In this document: positions 54,836-63,480 of the stretch, in pieces
Layout of the letters: the number at the start of each line of letters is the position of its first letter
Numbering within the stretch: the stretch's first letter is position 1
From: Methanobrevibacter sp. TLL-48-HuF1
Lineage (GTDB): Archaea > Methanobacteriota > Methanobacteria > Methanobacteriales > Methanobacteriaceae
Direction of reading: 5' to 3'
Assembly (NCBI RefSeq): GCF_023617305.1
Contig: NZ_CP081485.1
Location: 1,726,501-1,790,500, forward strand
DNA length: 64,000 bases
Notes under the pieces: generated by a model
Databases searched by the model: none
Told to the model about the DNA's origin: nothing
The model's input: only the letters and a program-made list of their open reading frames with translations
Translations under genes and position numbers: made by a program

Positions 54836-55183
54836 TTAATATTTTCCCATATAAGTTCCTATTTTGTAATTTCCATTTGAATCTGTGCCGGCATAGGTAT
54901 AATACCCGTCTCCACCTAAAACATATTTTTCTCCAGCAGATGTTTCAATTAATCTGTCTTCCAGATCATCACCTAAAATTTTATAATTTCCGAAGGTTGG
55001 TGAATATTCAGGATAATCATCGGATACATCTTCAACAGCACTGTCGGATTCTGCAGGATCATTTTCATATAAATGGAATTCTGTAGTGGATATTGAAAGA
55101 GTATCATTAATAATATAAGCTGCAAACAGTGCAGATACTATAATTGCAATTCCGCAGATTATTAAAACAGTACGGTCTTTCAT
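54836..55183 (-). CDS. Small membrane-anchored protein
   Basis: The ATG at 55183 is chosen because GGGGTGAT precedes it. The 115-residue protein has an N-terminal hydrophobic segment (residues 5-25) and then an acidic external part that ends in Tyr/Gly-rich strands (GGDGYYTYAGTDSNGNYKIGTYMGKY). The family is not recognised. The neighbour upstream is also a small secreted protein, four bases away, so they form a two-gene operon. Confidence 0.62.
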   Translation of the reverse strand: MKDRTVLIICGIAIIVSALFAAYIINDTLSISTTEFHLYENDPAESDSAVEDVSDDYPEYSPTFGNYKILGDDLEDRLIETSAGEKYVLGGDGYYTYAGTDSNGNYKIGTYMGKY

Positions 55184-55187
55184 AAAA

Positions 55188-55679
55188 TCACCCCTTAAAC
55201 TCCAGGCCATTTAAATAGCTTTGTGCTTGTGAATTACTTTCATTAACACTTATCTGAACTACTTTACTGTTTACAGGAACGAAATAATCTTTCTGATTGC
55301 TGCCATCACAGGTATATGAAACAATAATTGCCTTTTTGTTTTTAAATGAACCCATCTGGACACTGATGTTGCTGCAGCCGTCAAGCTGGTAATCTGCTGT
55401 TGTGCCCGTAATCGTGCTTTCATCATTGTATAGCTGATTAAACCTTTCTTCTGAATCAGGACTTATTGCAATAAATATGACATTACTTTGGTTTTCATCA
55501 CTTAAAGACAATGAACCGAAGGAATCATCATAGTAACCTCCATCAATAGGTGTTGTAATTTTTAACTCATCACATTCAAATGTTTGAGGATAGTTATCTG
55601 CAAAAAACAGTGATCCCCAAATAAGCAAAATACAAATTATAGCAGACAGAATTATAATTATTTTAGTATTTTTTTCCAT
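55188..55679 (-). CDS. Small membrane-anchored protein
   Basis: The ATG at 55679 is used, though ten further residues are possible upstream; no clear ribosome site decides it. The 163-residue protein has an N-terminal helix IIIILSAIICILLIWGSLFFA (residues 6-26), then a beta-rich external domain with three Cys (FECDELKI, DGCSNISV, YTCDGSNQ). No family is recognised. It is followed by a companion gene. Confidence 0.62.
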   Translation of the reverse strand: MEKNTKIIIILSAIICILLIWGSLFFADNYPQTFECDELKITTPIDGGYYDDSFGSLSLSDENQSNVIFIAISPDSEERFNQLYNDESTITGTTADYQLDGCSNISVQMGSFKNKKAIIVSYTCDGSNQKDYFVPVNSKVVQISVNESNSQAQSYLNGLEFKG

Positions 55680-55763
55680 AGATTTGTTTTGTTTACTATT
55701 ATAAATCAACTTTTTGTTTAAGCTAATAATAATTATATATTATTATTTTCAAAGGCATTAATA

Positions 55764-56816
55764 ATGTTAAATGTAAGTTTTGCATGTGATGATAATTATT
55801 CACCATACTTGGCTATTTGTCTTGTTTCACTATTAAAAAATAATATTGGTGATTTTGATGAAATAGAAATTTTTGTATTGGACAGCGGAATCAAAAAAAT
55901 CAATAAGGAAAAAATAAGGAAAATAGCTCATGATTATGGTGCTGATATTTCATTTATCCATGTTGCAGATATTGAGGAAAAATATAATCTGACTTTAAAT
56001 AAAATGAGTGTTAAAGGGGATTTTTCACTGGCTACCTATTCCAGATTATTTATAGCCAGTCTCCTTCCTGAAACTGTAGATAAAGTAATATATCTTGATT
56101 GTGATGCTTTGGTTTTAGGTTCATTTAAGGAAATCTGGGAGCTGGATTTAAATAATTATCTGGCAGCTGGAGTTTTGGCGCTGAACTGTACTGCTGAGGT
56201 TAAAAAAGCCATAGACTTAAATGAAGACGATTCCTACATTAATGCTGGAATGCTTTTAATCAACCTTAAGCGATGGAGACAGGAAAATGTTGAAAATCAG
56301 TTTTTAGAAAAGCTTGTTGAGTTTAACTTAAGAGGCAAACACTTTGGAATGGATCAGGGAGTAATCAACAATGTTTTATCCAAAAATCTCTTTGTTTTAA
56401 ACCCAAAATATAATCTTGAAGGCAGCCTACACAATACTAACTATGACATTACCTTCAAATTAAACGGAAATATACAAAAGAATTACTATTCAAGGGAAGT
56501 TCTGGATGATGCAATTGAAAACCCTGTATTTCAGCATTTCTGTGTAGGAAACGGTGAAATATTTAACAGACCATGGTTAAATATGCATCATGAAGACAAT
56601 AAATTATATAGAAAGTATTTTGAGTTAGCTGACTTTGAATTTGACGAAGTATTTGACTATCACCATGTAGCACTTATAAAAAGATTCAACAGATTTTTAG
56701 CCAGAAACAAATTAACTTCCTTTCTGATTTGCAAAGTGATTCCGGATAAATTAGCTAAAAAGATAGTTGGAAATAAAATGGAAGTTGACAATCTGACAGA
56801 TATTGAGAGATGGTAA
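55764..56816 (+). CDS. Family 8 glycosyltransferase
   Basis: The 350-residue GT-A enzyme starts VSFACDDNYSPYLAICLVSLL; the DxD metal site is YLDCDALVLGSF (about residues 111-122); the motifs YINAGMLLINLKRWR and HFGMDQGVINNVL follow, and the C-terminal HFCVGNGEIF. The donor is probably a UDP-hexose. The gene overlaps or abuts the next glycosyltransferase, so the two act in one glycan pathway. Confidence 0.93.
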   Translation: MLNVSFACDDNYSPYLAICLVSLLKNNIGDFDEIEIFVLDSGIKKINKEKIRKIAHDYGADISFIHVADIEEKYNLTLNKMSVKGDFSLATYSRLFIASLLPETVDKVIYLDCDALVLGSFKEIWELDLNNYLAAGVLALNCTAEVKKAIDLNEDDSYINAGMLLINLKRWRQENVENQFLEKLVEFNLRGKHFGMDQGVINNVLSKNLFVLNPKYNLEGSLHNTNYDITFKLNGNIQKNYYSREVLDDAIENPVFQHFCVGNGEIFNRPWLNMHHEDNKLYRKYFELADFEFDEVFDYHHVALIKRFNRFLARNKLTSFLICKVIPDKLAKKIVGNKMEVDNLTDIERW

Positions 56817-56818
56817 AA

Positions 56819-57793
56819 ATGACTAAAAGAATCTGTACAGTTGATACAGTATACTCTCTGTTTTTGTATTTTTTAATAAATGGAGTTTCCGATGATGATT
56901 TGTTTATATTTTCATCAGGAGTTCCTGAAGATGTTAGAAAAAATATTAATCATGTTTATTTTCCATCTTCCCGTTTTAAATTCTGTGCTGATGATAATTT
57001 AATTAAATTTGCAGTTATGAATTTGGGAGTGTGTTTCAGACAGCTTTACGGCATTCTGAAACTTAGGTTGTTGATGCTGTTTGTTGGAGATGATGTTGAG
57101 ATATACGGTCATGGGCATACGCAGTTTTCTTATATGTTTTATGAATATGAAAATGCATACCTTATAGAAGACGGTCTTGCTAATTACAGAAAACTGGAAA
57201 GTAACTTTATTTCAAACAGGCTTCTTAACTTTTTGGGATTGTATATTAAAGGATCCAAATCAGGATACGGAACACATGAAAACATTAAAAAGGTTTATCT
57301 GACTTATGAAGGTTTTTGTGATGTATCATCTAAAGCAGAAATAATTGATTTAAATGCATTGTGGGAGAATCTGTCTTTGGAAGATCATTTAAAGATTTTA
57401 AAAATTTTCAATTTCAGTAATCTGGAAAATATTGATGTATTATTGATTACACAGGCATTTAGTGAAGACAATTTAATGGATTTAAATGAGGAAATGAGGA
57501 TATATTCTGAAATTGTTGAAAAATATCCCAATATTATAATAAAGCCACATCCTCGGGAAGTTAAAGATTATTCTAAAATTTTTCCAGACAATACTGTTTT
57601 GGATAAGCATTTTCCGGTAGAGCTGCGGGTGCTGATGGGAATTAAAATAGAAAAAACAGTTACAATCTCTTCAACAGCAGTTCTTCACTTTCCAGCTAGT
57701 GAAATAGAAACCTACTGGGGAGATATAAATTCCGGTTATGTTAAAAAATCCCGTGAGGCTTTGGAATGTTTGATTAAAGGTTTGAAAGATTAA
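56819..57793 (+). CDS. Family 52 glycosyltransferase-like protein
   Basis: The ATG at 56819, three bases after the GT8 stop, is chosen over an in-frame ATG at 56810 that overlaps GT8; neither has a clear ribosome site. The 324-residue protein has EDGLANYRKLES (about residue 116), IIKPHPREVKDY (about residue 242) and TVISSTAVLHFPASE, typical of GT52/sialyltransferase-like GT-B enzymes. The conserved Asp-Gly and His-Pro-Arg motifs are present. The transferred sugar cannot be told. The zinc-ribbon gene follows after ten bases. Confidence 0.82.
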   Translation: MTKRICTVDTVYSLFLYFLINGVSDDDLFIFSSGVPEDVRKNINHVYFPSSRFKFCADDNLIKFAVMNLGVCFRQLYGILKLRLLMLFVGDDVEIYGHGHTQFSYMFYEYENAYLIEDGLANYRKLESNFISNRLLNFLGLYIKGSKSGYGTHENIKKVYLTYEGFCDVSSKAEIIDLNALWENLSLEDHLKILKIFNFSNLENIDVLLITQAFSEDNLMDLNEEMRIYSEIVEKYPNIIIKPHPREVKDYSKIFPDNTVLDKHFPVELRVLMGIKIEKTVTISSTAVLHFPASEIETYWGDINSGYVKKSREALECLIKGLKD

Positions 57794-57803
57794 AGGTGAG
57801 TTT

Positions 57804-58190
57804 ATGGATTTAAGTAAAAAAGTGATTGTTGTAGTTTGTTTGATTATAGCTGTTTTATGCGGAGGAATTATTGCAGCTACATTATTCAGTGAACCTGAAA
57901 GTATTGATGAGGTAAATATTACAAATAATAACACAACTGAAGCTGACAGGGAAGTTGCTGAAAGCAGTGTTGATGTCAAAACAGAAAAATCATACGGATA
58001 CTGTGCAGTTTGTGGAAAAGCTCTTTCAGTTAGTGAAGCTAATGATGAGTACACTCAGGGAAAAGTATGTCACAGCTGTGCAAATAACCCTCCCGGAGGA
58101 CCTGATTATGCCAATCAGAAACTAAAAGAGGCATATCCTGATGAATATTATTGGTTGGAAACAGGTTATGAGGATAGCTATATGGAGTAG
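57804..58190 (+). CDS. Membrane-anchored zinc-ribbon protein
   Basis: The 128-residue protein has an N-terminal helix (residues 6-26), an acidic Asn-rich stalk, then a small zinc ribbon YCAVCGKAL ... KVCHSCANNPPGG (about residues 72-95, four Cys) and a helical tail. AGGTGAG precedes the ATG. It lies behind the GT52 gene. The function is unknown; it may bind a partner at the surface. Confidence 0.72.
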   Translation: MDLSKKVIVVVCLIIAVLCGGIIAATLFSEPESIDEVNITNNNTTEADREVAESSVDVKTEKSYGYCAVCGKALSVSEANDEYTQGKVCHSCANNPPGGPDYANQKLKEAYPDEYYWLETGYEDSYME

Positions 58191-58206
58191 CTATTTATAC
58201 TTATAA

Positions 58207-58926
58207 TTAATTTACAGATTTAATTAAAAAGTATTTATATCCAGTTTCAGTGAAATTTTTCAATTCATCAAATATTTCACCAGTTTCAATAGTTATATTT
58301 CCATCAATTCCGTTTATAAAGTCTAAAAATTCATCATCAGTTCTGTAAATTGCATTATAATCAGCTTCCAGATTTTCAGAAAAGAAATCCTTTAAAGTAA
58401 GTCTGGTTTCTAAAAATGAAAGAGTTTCTCTTATGTAAATTGTTTTATTGGAAGCACATAAGCTATTTAAATCTTTAATCATTTTTTTAATAGTATCATC
58501 ATTAAAATAGATTAATACTCCAGTAATTATAACAATATCAAAAGGAGCATTAACTAGTAAATCTGCAGTATCTAGTTGGGAAGCGGATAAAACCTGGAAA
58601 TGGCAGTTATCATAATTATAATTTTCCTTAGCTATTTCAATTAGATCTTCAGAATAATCAATACCTAAATAACTGTCGCACTTGTCATGGAAAACTTCAG
58701 CCCATCTGCCAATTCCGCAGCCGATTTCTAAAATTTTTTTATTTTCAAAATCAATTTTATTTAATAGTAATTCACTTTCTTCTTTGTGACGTTTTTCAAC
58801 ATTTTCTTTGTCTGAAAATTCAGTTTTAACAAGCAGTGCTTCTTCGTCTTTTTTAGCCCGATTATTGAAAAATTTTTTAATTTTTTCAGAGTCTATTTCT
58901 TCAATGTTTCCATAAATTCTACTCAT
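58207..58926 (-). CDS. Class I SAM-dependent methyltransferase
   Basis: The ATG at 58926 is used. The 239-residue protein has the SAM motif ILEIGCGIGRWAEVF (about residues 58-72), the acidic end of strand 2 in YLGIDYSEDLI, and FDIVIITGVLIYFN. It is embedded in surface-glycan genes but on the opposite strand. The substrate is probably a sugar or a small molecule. Confidence 0.85.
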   Translation of the reverse strand: MSRIYGNIEEIDSEKIKKFFNNRAKKDEEALLVKTEFSDKENVEKRHKEESELLLNKIDFENKKILEIGCGIGRWAEVFHDKCDSYLGIDYSEDLIEIAKENYNYDNCHFQVLSASQLDTADLLVNAPFDIVIITGVLIYFNDDTIKKMIKDLNSLCASNKTIYIRETLSFLETRLTLKDFFSENLEADYNAIYRTDDEFLDFINGIDGNITIETGEIFDELKNFTETGYKYFLIKSVN

Positions 58927-59106
58927 GTTGACCACTTAATATTGAATTAGTTCAAATACTTTAAATATTTTTAGTTTATCAGCTTTAAAAATTAAAGTTT
59001 AAATATACATTTTTTAAAATTTTGATATTAATAAATTATTTATATTTATATTGACATAGTGTTAATTTAATTAGTGTGTTTTTCAATAAACATTGGATTG
59101 ATTTTT

Positions 59107-60147
59107 ATGGATTTTGAAAAAATTTATGCAAAGCTGCCGGATTTTATTAAATATAATAATTATATTTTAGATTTCTTTTTAAAGATTCCTAAAAAGTTAC
59201 AAAATTTAAATAAAAAATCTAATCAGTTAAATTCACAAAATCAGTTATTGGATTTATTGTTTACTAGTTGTGATATAAGAATAAAAGGTAATTTAAGAAA
59301 TGTTCAGTTATTGTATATTGAATTGCTTCGTTTTGTAGATAATGTATGTAAAAAGCATAATATTGATTATTGGCTTGAAGGAGGTACATTAATTGGCGCA
59401 GTTCGCCATGGTGGTTTTATTCCATGGGATGATGACATAGATTTGTCTATTATGAGAAAAGACTATGAAAAACTAATTAAAATTCTTCCAGAAGAAATTT
59501 CTAAATATGAATACTTCAAAGAAAATTGTGGTTTGTCTTTACTTATTGAAAATCAAAAGAACTATTTTGAAGGATTTAGAAGTGTTTATGATGTTGATGA
59601 TGAAAATGGTTTTTTAGATGATAATAAATTTTCATTTTTACAAATTGCATGGCTAAAACCTTATGTTAAGATTGATCTATTTCCGAAAGATTACCTTTTA
59701 GAAGAAAAGTTGGAATCTTTTAAAAAGGATTATGTGTCAACTAAATATAAGTTTAATCAGGATGTTAAAAATGGTAAAAAAGTTTTTTGGAACGAATTTA
59801 ATGTAGTAAAAAAAGAATTAGGATTAGTTAATACTAAGACAAAGTATTTTGCAGATTCAATTGATGTTTTACAGTTAACTTCTGATTTGATTTATGAAAC
59901 TGATAAGATATTTCCATTGAAAACAATAAAATTTGAAGGATATGAATTTAAATGTCCTAAAGATATTAAACATACCTTGGAAGTTCAATTTGGTAAGAAT
60001 TTCATGCATATTCCAAAGATTATTGAAAATCATAGTTTAGTTCCATTTATAGAACATCAATTTAGTTCATTTGAGGAAATGGATAAATCATTTTCAAAAT
60101 CTATTAGTTATTTAAAAGAAATTAATGATAATTTTGATTTTGAATAA
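59107..60147 (+). CDS. LicD family phosphotransferase
   Basis: The ATG at 59107 is preferred; a GTG 11 codons earlier has no ribosome site. The 346-residue protein has the LicD block NIDYWLEGGTLIGAVRHGGFIPWDDDIDLSIMR (about residues 88-120), with the nucleotidyltransferase-like DDDID. LicD proteins move phosphocholine or phospho-sugar groups from a CDP donor onto glycans. The cytidylyltransferase two genes downstream could make such a donor. Confidence 0.9.
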   Translation: MDFEKIYAKLPDFIKYNNYILDFFLKIPKKLQNLNKKSNQLNSQNQLLDLLFTSCDIRIKGNLRNVQLLYIELLRFVDNVCKKHNIDYWLEGGTLIGAVRHGGFIPWDDDIDLSIMRKDYEKLIKILPEEISKYEYFKENCGLSLLIENQKNYFEGFRSVYDVDDENGFLDDNKFSFLQIAWLKPYVKIDLFPKDYLLEEKLESFKKDYVSTKYKFNQDVKNGKKVFWNEFNVVKKELGLVNTKTKYFADSIDVLQLTSDLIYETDKIFPLKTIKFEGYEFKCPKDIKHTLEVQFGKNFMHIPKIIENHSLVPFIEHQFSSFEEMDKSFSKSISYLKEINDNFDFE

Positions 60148-60204
60148 ATGAGGTTATTTTGAGATTTATTAATAATGTTAATTTAATATTTAATAGGTGA
60201 TATT

Positions 60205-61281
60205 GTGTTGAATTTTGCTTTAGGTCCGGTTATGAGTAGTGATTTAGTTTTAAAAGTTGGAAGTGAACAAACTCCTTATTTTAGAACTCCTGAATTTTCT
60301 AAAATCACTCTTGAGAATGAAAAATTGATGAAAGAAATGCTTTTTGCAGATGAAGATTCCAAAGTCATATTTTTAACGGGATCTGGAACTTCTGGTATGG
60401 AAGCTACTGTGATGAATGTTTTTACAGAAAATGATAAAGTATTAGTAGTCAATGGTGGAGGATTTGGTCAAAGATTTGTGGATTTATGTAAACTCCATAA
60501 TATTGACTGTGATGATATTAAAATAGATTTTGGATCATGTCTTACTTCTCAAATGTTGGAAAAGTATGATAATAAAGGTTATACTGCATTTATGGTTAAT
60601 ATTTGTGAAACAAGTTCCGGAGTTCATTATGATATTGATTTAATAAGTGATTTCTGTAAAAGAAATAATCTATTTTTAGTTGTCGATGCAGTTAGTTCTT
60701 TTTTAGCTGATTATATTAATATGAGCGAGCACGGAGTGGATGTCGTAATAACAGGTTCTCAAAAAGCATTGGCATGCCCTCCAGGAATTGCTATTATAAC
60801 TTTATCTGGACGTGCTGTAGATAGGGTGAACAATAATTCATGTAAATCAATGTATTTTGATTTAAAAGATATGTTGTTAAATGCTAAGAGAGGTCAAACA
60901 CCATATACTCCAGCTATTACTATTTTGTTACAGATTAATGCAAGATTGAATCAAATTAAAAATGATGGTGGAGTTAAAGTTGAAATTGAGCGAACTACAA
61001 ATTTAGCTAATGATTTTAGAAATAAAATTAAAGAATTTCCATTTGAAGTTAGATGTAAATGCTTATCTAATGCAGTTACTACTGTTCACTCTAAAGAAAT
61101 TCTTGATGTAAATCTTGTTGAAATATTAAAAAATGAATATGATATATGGGTTAGTACAGCAAGGGATGATTTATCAAAAGACATGATTTTTAGAGTTGGA
61201 CATATGGGTGATTTATCTACTGAAGATAATGATACTTTGATTGATGCACTTAGAGATATTCAAAAAAGAGGATTATTCTAA
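60205..61281 (+). CDS. Class V aminotransferase (AEP/serine-pyruvate type)
   Basis: The GTG start has AGGTGAT before it. The 358-residue PLP enzyme starts NFALGPVMSSDLVLKVGSEQTPYFR; PLP contacts lie in LTGSGTSGMEATV and VDAVSSFLADYI; the Schiff-base Lys is in TGSQKALACPPG (about residue 190). It resembles 2-aminoethylphosphonate-pyruvate and alanine-glyoxylate aminotransferases. Its stop shares one base with the start of the cytidylyltransferase fusion (TAATG), which argues for a common product. The substrate could be phosphonoacetaldehyde or a triose phosphate. Confidence 0.85.
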   Translation: MLNFALGPVMSSDLVLKVGSEQTPYFRTPEFSKITLENEKLMKEMLFADEDSKVIFLTGSGTSGMEATVMNVFTENDKVLVVNGGGFGQRFVDLCKLHNIDCDDIKIDFGSCLTSQMLEKYDNKGYTAFMVNICETSSGVHYDIDLISDFCKRNNLFLVVDAVSSFLADYINMSEHGVDVVITGSQKALACPPGIAIITLSGRAVDRVNNNSCKSMYFDLKDMLLNAKRGQTPYTPAITILLQINARLNQIKNDGGVKVEIERTTNLANDFRNKIKEFPFEVRCKCLSNAVTTVHSKEILDVNLVEILKNEYDIWVSTARDDLSKDMIFRVGHMGDLSTEDNDTLIDALRDIQKRGLF

Positions 61282-62597
61282 TGATTAAAGTTATAACCTA
61301 TGGTACATATGATTTATTTCATTATGGTCATCAGAGATTACTGGAAAGGGCAAAAGCACTTGGAGACTATTTAATTGTAGGGGTTACTGCTGATGACTTT
61401 GATAAAAACAGGGGAAAAATCAATGTACAGCAGTCATTAATGGAAAGAATAGAATCAGTAAGGGCAACAGGACTGGCTGATGAAATTATTATAGAAGAAT
61501 ATGAAGGTCAAAAAATAGATGACATCAAAAGATATGATATTGATATTTTCACTGTAGGATCTGATTGGGTTGGCGAATTTGATTATCTTAATGAATATTG
61601 TGATGTTGTTTATTTGGAGAGAACTGAAGGAGTTTCAAGTACAGATATAAGATCAAAAGATAGACAGGTTACATTAGGTTTAGTTGGTGAAGGATTAGTT
61701 TTAAACAAATTTTACAATGAAAGCCAGTATGTCAATGGATTAACTGTTGAGGGAATATGTTCGGATGATGAAAATCAACTTAAAGACTTTGAGGATGATT
61801 TAATTTTAACTCGGGATTTTGATGAATTGATAGATAATGTTGAAGCAATATTTATTGTATCTCATCCATCAAAACATTACAAACAAGCAAAAAAGGCACT
61901 TGAAAATGGAGTCCATGTTTTATGTGAATCACCAATTGCTCTTAAAGAAGAGGAGCTCTGTGAATTATTCAAACTGGCTAAAAAGAATAATTTGATTTTA
62001 ATGGATTCAATTAAAACAGCATATTCAACTGCTTATAACAGATTGTTGTTACTTGCTAAAAAAGGAAAAATTGGAGATGTAATATCAGTTGATGCAACCT
62101 GTACCAGTTTAGCAGATAGGTCTGGTGATGACTGGAACAGTATAACTGCATGGGGTCCAACAGCTTTATTGCCGGTTTTCCAATTGCTTGGAACTGACTA
62201 TAAAAATAAAAACATTAATTCTCTTTTGTTAGACAGTGCAGAGAATTTTGATTTATTTACAAAAATAGATTTCACATATCAAAATGCAGTAGCTTCTATA
62301 AAAGTTGGAAAAGGAGTTAAATCTGAAGGGGAATTAATAATATCTGGAACAAAAGGATATATTTATGTTCCTGCTCCATGGTGGAAAACAGACTATTTTG
62401 AAGTACGTTTTGAAAATCAAAATGAAAATAAGAAATATTTCTACCAGTTAGATGGTGAAGGAATAAGATATGAACTTGTAGCATTTATAAAATCAATTGA
62501 ATTAAATAAAACAGGTTCATATATTGATATTAATATTTCTAAGGAAATATCTTCAGTAATGGAAGCTTTTGATAATAATAAATTTAATAATTTATGA
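61281..62597 (+). CDS. Cytidylyltransferase-oxidoreductase fusion
   Basis: In this 438-residue protein residues 1-130 form a TagD-like nucleotidyltransferase (ITYGTYDLFHYGHQRLLERAKALG, and EGVSSTDIR at the end). Residues 135-438 form a GFO/IDH/MocA oxidoreductase with the Rossmann start TLGLVGEGLVLNKF. Its usual EKP motif reads CESPIAL, so the catalytic Lys is Ser. A polyol or amino-polyol phosphate could be reduced and then activated with CTP. The partner genes are LicD and the aminotransferase. Fusions of such pairs exist in bacterial capsule and teichoic acid clusters. Confidence 0.85.
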   Translation: MIKVITYGTYDLFHYGHQRLLERAKALGDYLIVGVTADDFDKNRGKINVQQSLMERIESVRATGLADEIIIEEYEGQKIDDIKRYDIDIFTVGSDWVGEFDYLNEYCDVVYLERTEGVSSTDIRSKDRQVTLGLVGEGLVLNKFYNESQYVNGLTVEGICSDDENQLKDFEDDLILTRDFDELIDNVEAIFIVSHPSKHYKQAKKALENGVHVLCESPIALKEEELCELFKLAKKNNLILMDSIKTAYSTAYNRLLLLAKKGKIGDVISVDATCTSLADRSGDDWNSITAWGPTALLPVFQLLGTDYKNKNINSLLLDSAENFDLFTKIDFTYQNAVASIKVGKGVKSEGELIISGTKGYIYVPAPWWKTDYFEVRFENQNENKKYFYQLDGEGIRYELVAFIKSIELNKTGSYIDINISKEISSVMEAFDNNKFNNL

Positions 62598-62602
62598 TGG
62601 AA

Positions 62603-63466
62603 TTATTTGTAAGGTCCAAAATCGACAGTATTATAAATATGATTGTATCTATCCTCTTTTGGAGGTATTTCCATATAATTATCTCCGTATATTATTTTTA
62701 GGTATTTATCATAATCATTTGGGATGTTAACTTCAACATCTTCAAATTTGACTTTTTTTGGAGGGTGGAATATATTTTTTGGAATTGAAACTAATTCATA
62801 GGTTGTACTTAAGTTACAAACATTTTCGCAATTTTCATTCCGGTATTTTTCTATAAAATTATTGTTGATTTTTATAATTTTTGTAAAATTTATTCTAAGA
62901 ATTTTGAAAATAATTTTTAATATTTTCCCCAGTCTTTCTTTGTTTTTGGAGATGTATGCTTCACTATTTGTTATTTCATAACTCCAAATTAATTTCCTTA
63001 TTAATGTTTGTTTTATTGAAAATATTTTTTTTCTTAATCCGTCATTGGGAATGTTATCCAATACAAAAATATCTAAGCATATTCCTAATGTGAAATCAGT
63101 ATTCATGTCGTAATATGCTTCTGTTTTTGTTCCTTTTAAATTCCATTGGGAATGGAGCCTACAATAACATTTTTTATTTTTTGAACTTAATAATTCATAT
63201 TTATCTTGAGGTAATTTTTCTAATATTTCTATTAATCGTTCGTATTCATCTCGGAATAGTATAATATCTATATCATCATCCCATGGAATGAATCCTTGAT
63301 GTCTTACAGCACCGAGTGCACTGCCTCCATCAAGAAAATATTCTATCTGATTTTCATCACAAACTTTGATGAAATCTTTTAACATCATCAAATAAACATC
63401 TTGTAAATGTTTTAAAGTTTTAGGATCATATTCATTGAATTTCTTAGGTAGTTTTATTATAGTCAT
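62603..63466 (-). CDS. LicD family phosphotransferase
   Basis: The 287-residue protein has QIEYFLDGGSALGAVRHQGFIPWDDDIDIILFRDEYERL (about residues 38-76), with the same acidic DDDID as the other LicD. It is shorter, and the C-terminus ends YNTVDFGPYK. It lies 14 bases downstream of gpsA on the minus strand. It may transfer a glycerol phosphate made through GpsA. Confidence 0.9.
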   Translation of the reverse strand: MTIIKLPKKFNEYDPKTLKHLQDVYLMMLKDFIKVCDENQIEYFLDGGSALGAVRHQGFIPWDDDIDIILFRDEYERLIEILEKLPQDKYELLSSKNKKCYCRLHSQWNLKGTKTEAYYDMNTDFTLGICLDIFVLDNIPNDGLRKKIFSIKQTLIRKLIWSYEITNSEAYISKNKERLGKILKIIFKILRINFTKIIKINNNFIEKYRNENCENVCNLSTTYELVSIPKNIFHPPKKVKFEDVEVNIPNDYDKYLKIIYGDNYMEIPPKEDRYNHIYNTVDFGPYK

Positions 63467-63480
63467 TTTACACCTTTTAA

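Noticed and set aside
57671-58054. 127-codon minus-strand frame over the GT52 end and zinc-ribbon gene
   Set aside because: It overlaps two well-supported genes and lacks a ribosome site.
61281-61670. FAD synthetase (RibL-like) as function of the cytidylyltransferase domain
   Set aside because: RibL shares the fold, but the fusion and the LicD/aminotransferase context fit a CDP-activated surface group better; not excluded biochemically.
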